Source: CAADGV01 sp040290295 (GTDB lineage: Bacteria > Bacteroidota > Ignavibacteria > UBA10030 > UBA6906). Taken from it: a stretch of 64,000 bases of DNA. The translations under genes and the position numbers were made by a program. A model generated the notes under the pieces. The model searched no databases and was not told where the DNA came from. It worked only from the letters and a program-made list of their open reading frames with translations. Shown here piece by piece: positions 61,341 through 64,000 of this stretch. Numbering within the stretch: the stretch's first letter is position 1; every line of letters starts with the position of its first letter. Location: contig PSMW01000019.1 of NCBI GenBank assembly GCA_040290295.1, positions 1 through 64,000 on the forward strand, read 5' to 3'.

Positions 61341-62292
61341 CCACGCGGCATTCGTGTTCGCTGCCGCTTTCTGCATCCTGCTGCCGAGCGGTGGAGATGC
61401 GCAAACGACGAAGAAGCCGAAGTCGGCAAAGCCATCGTCCAGTGCCACATCGAAAGCCCGTGCCGATAGCCTTGCAGCGGCTCGTGCCGATTCGATCAAG
61501 CATGCGATGACCGTTGCCGATTCATTACGCCGTGCTAATTCGCTCGCTCGTGCCGCTGCCGATTCAGTGAAAGGTTTTGTATGGAGGAAAGTTCAGAACA
61601 ATGCGTTCGGCATCGGTGAGCGGCTGGTGTTCGACGTCAGTTACGGACCGATTACCGCCGGTGAGGCGATCATGGCAATTCCACGATACGACACGATCGC
61701 TGGGCGGGTCTGCTACCGCGTCGAGTTTGCAGTCAACTCGTTGAAGTCGTTCGATTGGATCTACGAAGTGCGCGATCGCTACTTGACCTTCATAGATGTG
61801 GAGGCAATCGCTCCGCTGAAATTCGAGCAGCACATTCGTGAAGGAACGTATCGGCGCGATTTCGTTGCCGAATTCGATCAGGTCAATCACATTGCACGCA
61901 CCACCGAAGGGAATTTTCCGATCCCCCCCTATGTGCACGATATTCTCTCGGCGTTCTATTACGCAAGGACGCTCGACTACAGCGGCATGAAGCCCGGCGA
62001 TCAAATTCAGCTTTACAATTTTTACAAAGATAAGAGCCATGATTTAGGCGTAAAGTTTCTCGGCAGGCAGGAATTGGAGGTGGAAGCCGGAACATTTCGT
62101 ACCATCGTGGTGGAACCACTCGTGCGCGAAGGAGGATTGTTCAAGGCGGAGGGGCGCATCGTCATCTGGTTGACGGATGATGAGCGCAAGCTGCCCGTTC
62201 GGGTGAACACGAAGGTTATCATCGGCTCCATCGATACCGAACTCCGAGAGTATGCGGGTCTTGCCGGTCCGCTGAAAGCAAGAATCAAGTAA
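61330..62292 (+). CDS. DUF3108-family exported protein
   Basis: 320 residues from the ATG at 61330 (a GTG at 61324 is also possible). A signal peptide (FVFAAAFCILLPSGGDAQ) precedes a low-complexity Ala/Ser/Arg/Asp region with repeated RADS units (~20-75). The DUF3108 domain (~85-320) reads FGIGERLVFDVSYGPITAGE, FAVNSLKSFDWIYEVRDRYL, RTTEGNFPIPPYVHDILSAF, GVKFLGRQELEVEAGTFRTI and WLTDDERKLPVRVN. Paralogue of the partial gene at 1-683. Coupled to the heptosyltransferase-like gene, so an envelope role is likely. Confidence 0.85.
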   Translation: MRANHAAFVFAAAFCILLPSGGDAQTTKKPKSAKPSSSATSKARADSLAAARADSIKHAMTVADSLRRANSLARAAADSVKGFVWRKVQNNAFGIGERLVFDVSYGPITAGEAIMAIPRYDTIAGRVCYRVEFAVNSLKSFDWIYEVRDRYLTFIDVEAIAPLKFEQHIREGTYRRDFVAEFDQVNHIARTTEGNFPIPPYVHDILSAFYYARTLDYSGMKPGDQIQLYNFYKDKSHDLGVKFLGRQELEVEAGTFRTIVVEPLVREGGLFKAEGRIVIWLTDDERKLPVRVNTKVIIGSIDTELREYAGLAGPLKARIK

Positions 62293-62305
62293 GACGGGAT
62301 GGTGT

Positions 62306-63262
62306 ATGGCAAAATTCAAACGAGCTGATCTGTCGAACATTAAAACCATCTCCATCGCCGAGAGGTACAGTAAAGTCTCGCCCAAGGATTTCGCCAAACC
62401 GTTCGACGGCGCGCGCGACACGTTCGCGCACTTCGTCGAGAGCTTGCCCAATATCTTGATGGCTGCCGAACTCCGGTCTCTCGTGGATGACATCGTGCGC
62501 TCACGTGTGGAAGGGAAGCCGGTCATCATCATGATGGGCGCGCACGTCGTCAAAGTGGGATTGAATCCCCTGCTGATCGATTTGGTGAGAAGAAAGATCG
62601 TCACCGCTATTGCCATGAACAGCGCCGCGGCGATCCACGACGTCGAAACCGCGATGTGGGGTCAAACGAGCGAAGACGTTGCCTTCAACATGATGGATGG
62701 ACGATTCGGGATGGCACGCGAAACCGGAGAATTGATCAACGGCGTCCTCACCGACGCCTTTCGTACGTCCAATCTCGGCTACGGTGAAGCGCTCGGCAAG
62801 AAGTTAGTGGATATGCGCGCACCCAACGCAAGCGTGAGTCTGCTCGCCTCCTGTTATGAACTCGACGTGCCCGTTACCGTTCACGCAGCAATCGGGACGG
62901 ACATCATCCACCAACAACCAACGATGGATGGCGCTGCGACAGGTGAGTTGACCTTCCGCGACTTCCTCACGCTGTGCGAGTTGTGCAAGCAGCTTGTCGG
63001 CGGCGGTGTGGTGCTGAACATCGGCTCGGCAGTCATCATGCCCGAGGTGTTTCTCAAGGCGCTCACGGTGGCGCGCAACTTGGGCGCGCCTGCACGAGGC
63101 TTTACGACGGCAGTCTTCGACATGTTCACGCACTATCGCCCAACCATGAACGTCAAGCTCCGTCCGACGCAAGATGGCGGGAAGGGATTGTCCTTCACGG
63201 GTCATCACGAAATCATGGTGCCGCTGCTTGCTGCCATGATCAAGGCACGCATCGGGGCGTAA
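62306..63262 (+). CDS. Deoxyhypusine synthase-family protein (bacterial homologue)
   Basis: 318 residues. Pattern of bacterial DHS-like proteins: KTISIAERYSKVSPKDFAKP, FVESLPNILMAAELRSLVDD, VIIMMGAHVVKVGLNPLLID, AMNSAAAIHDVETAMWGQTS, HAAIGTDIIHQQPTMDGAA and the C-terminal FTGHHEIMVPLLAAMIKARI. The fold binds NAD and a polyamine-like substrate in true DHS. Bacteria lack the eIF5A acceptor in most cases, and the archaeal/eukaryotic C-terminal region with the catalytic Lys is not evident here, so the reaction is unknown. 13 bases after the DUF3108 gene. Confidence 0.8.
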   Translation: MAKFKRADLSNIKTISIAERYSKVSPKDFAKPFDGARDTFAHFVESLPNILMAAELRSLVDDIVRSRVEGKPVIIMMGAHVVKVGLNPLLIDLVRRKIVTAIAMNSAAAIHDVETAMWGQTSEDVAFNMMDGRFGMARETGELINGVLTDAFRTSNLGYGEALGKKLVDMRAPNASVSLLASCYELDVPVTVHAAIGTDIIHQQPTMDGAATGELTFRDFLTLCELCKQLVGGGVVLNIGSAVIMPEVFLKALTVARNLGAPARGFTTAVFDMFTHYRPTMNVKLRPTQDGGKGLSFTGHHEIMVPLLAAMIKARIGA

Positions 63263-63269
63263 CGCCGCT

Positions 63270-64000
63270 GTGAATTCCGCCGATCCGACATCCCCAAGCA
63301 GCCAGGCTCGCTGGCCGTACGAGCAGCTCGCAACACTTGTGCGAGCGTTGCCGCCGTGGCTGTTTGCACTGCTCTCGCTCTTCGGCATCTTCGTTTTGTA
63401 TCAATTGGTCGGCGGCGTGCTGACCTTCGTTGTGTTGGGGACGGATCTCGATGAGACCACCGTGACCGCCTATCGTGTGGCAACGATGGGAGCGCAAGTT
63501 GTTTTTCTTCTCGTGCCAACCCTCTTGTTGGCGCGACTTCGGTTTCCGAGTGTCCGCAACGTGTTTCGTTTCGAGAGGGTGCAACCCTTGCAGATCGCAC
63601 TCGCTCTCGTTTCGGTGCTTGCCTTGCAACAGATGCTTCAAGTCTATTTGCTGTTGCAAGATGCGCTGCCGATCGAGTTGCCGCCGCTGCTACGTCATCT
63701 CCTCGATCAGCTTCGGGAAATGATGGAGCAACTCTACCGGACATTGACGGCGGCCGAATCCTTCGGGGAATTTCTCTTCGTTGTCTTCGTCATTGCCGTA
63801 ACGCCCGCCGTGTGCGAAGAGTTGCTCTTCCGCGGACTTATTCAGCGCGCGCTCGAAGGCGGAGAGGAAGAGGTGCAGACGCTTTCGGTGGAAGAGCGAC
63901 GCAAGAGAAGTTTGACCGCCGCGGTGACGACGGGGATCGTTTTTGCGTGCTATCATCTCAATCCGTTCACGTTCGTACCGCTTGCCGCCCTTGGCGTGTA
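63270..64000 (+). CDS. CPBP-family intramembrane metalloprotease (CAAX protease-like), 3' end outside the window
   Basis: GTG at 63270, 7 bases after the previous stop; open to the window end (243 codons). Several hydrophobic segments (PPWLFALLSLFGIFVLYQLV, AQVVFLLVPTLLLARL, LQIALALVSVLALQQMLQVY). The family motif 1 is FVIAVTPAVCEELLFRGLIQ with the paired Glu and Arg, and motif 2 begins ACYHLNPFTFVPLAALG. An unusual charged insert lies between them (EGGEEEVQTLSVEERRKRS). Probably an inner-membrane protease of unknown target. Confidence 0.85.
   Translation, partial: MNSADPTSPSSQARWPYEQLATLVRALPPWLFALLSLFGIFVLYQLVGGVLTFVVLGTDLDETTVTAYRVATMGAQVVFLLVPTLLLARLRFPSVRNVFRFERVQPLQIALALVSVLALQQMLQVYLLLQDALPIELPPLLRHLLDQLREMMEQLYRTLTAAESFGEFLFVVFVIAVTPAVCEELLFRGLIQRALEGGEEEVQTLSVEERRKRSLTAAVTTGIVFACYHLNPFTFVPLAALGV

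Overview
The window (about 56% G+C by eye, gene-dense, mostly short intergenic gaps) looks like chromosome of a Gram-negative member of the FCB group, closest in style to the Ignavibacteria/Kapabacteria/Chlorobi side. Two things support this. One secreted protein ends in a type IX secretion sorting tail of the NFPNPFNPST kind. Lipid A genes (lpxB, lpxK) and an ADP-heptose-type glycosyltransferase imply an LPS outer membrane. No tRNA, rRNA, CRISPR array, insertion sequence or prophage was recognised.

Layout. 1-3366: minus-strand envelope genes (a DUF3108 protein cut by the window edge, a T9SS cargo protein) and a rhodanese. 3522-9412: pdxB, a GNAT, then an apparent hydroxyproline/D-amino-acid catabolic set (alpha-ketoglutarate semialdehyde dehydrogenase, DadA-like oxidase, Xaa-Pro peptidase). 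9425-16813: a lipoprotein glycosidase, Nudix, truA, a DipZ-like thioredoxin, and methionine synthase split into two genes. 16956-24022: N-acetylglucosamine kinase-like, pruA, a DUF2007 protein, sucC, gatB, tpiA. 24110-35354: a long tight run holding a GH2-like/membrane fusion, smc, a HAD protein that has lost its catalytic residues, an ICMT-like methylase, lpxB, a TPR lipoprotein, lpxK and a C26 amidohydrolase. 35394-43618: ppdK, queA, an amino acid permease, ispD, plsY, gpsA. 43701-47329 (minus): a heavily broken membrane pyrophosphatase, two small membrane/secreted proteins and a VTT-domain protein. 47510-52910: two more permeases and recG. 53007-57143: a promoter-to-terminator unit of two D-Ala-D-Ala-ligase-like ATP-grasp enzymes, a GNAT and a lysine 2,3-aminomutase-like radical SAM enzyme. 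57175-64000: a lone receiver domain, dnaG, a broken 2OG-Fe(II) oxygenase, a heptosyltransferase-like GT9, a second DUF3108 protein, a deoxyhypusine-synthase-like protein and a CPBP protease cut by the window edge.

Most interesting points. (1) The ATP-grasp/ATP-grasp/GNAT/KamA unit has the enzymatic parts for an N-acetylated beta-lysine-containing peptide or amide, and I know of no described product for this set. (2) Three loci are damaged (hppA with four frameshifts and one nonsense codon, the 2OG oxygenase with a stop and a frameshift, and the 5' end of the semialdehyde dehydrogenase) while their neighbours look intact. (3) A promoter form TTGC-N19-TAnnTT recurs upstream of many genes. (4) Two diverged inverted copies of a ~49-bp palindromic unit lie at 6761-6879. 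(5) Several proteins keep their fold but lack catalytic residues.

All family calls come from reading motifs by eye. No database search was run.
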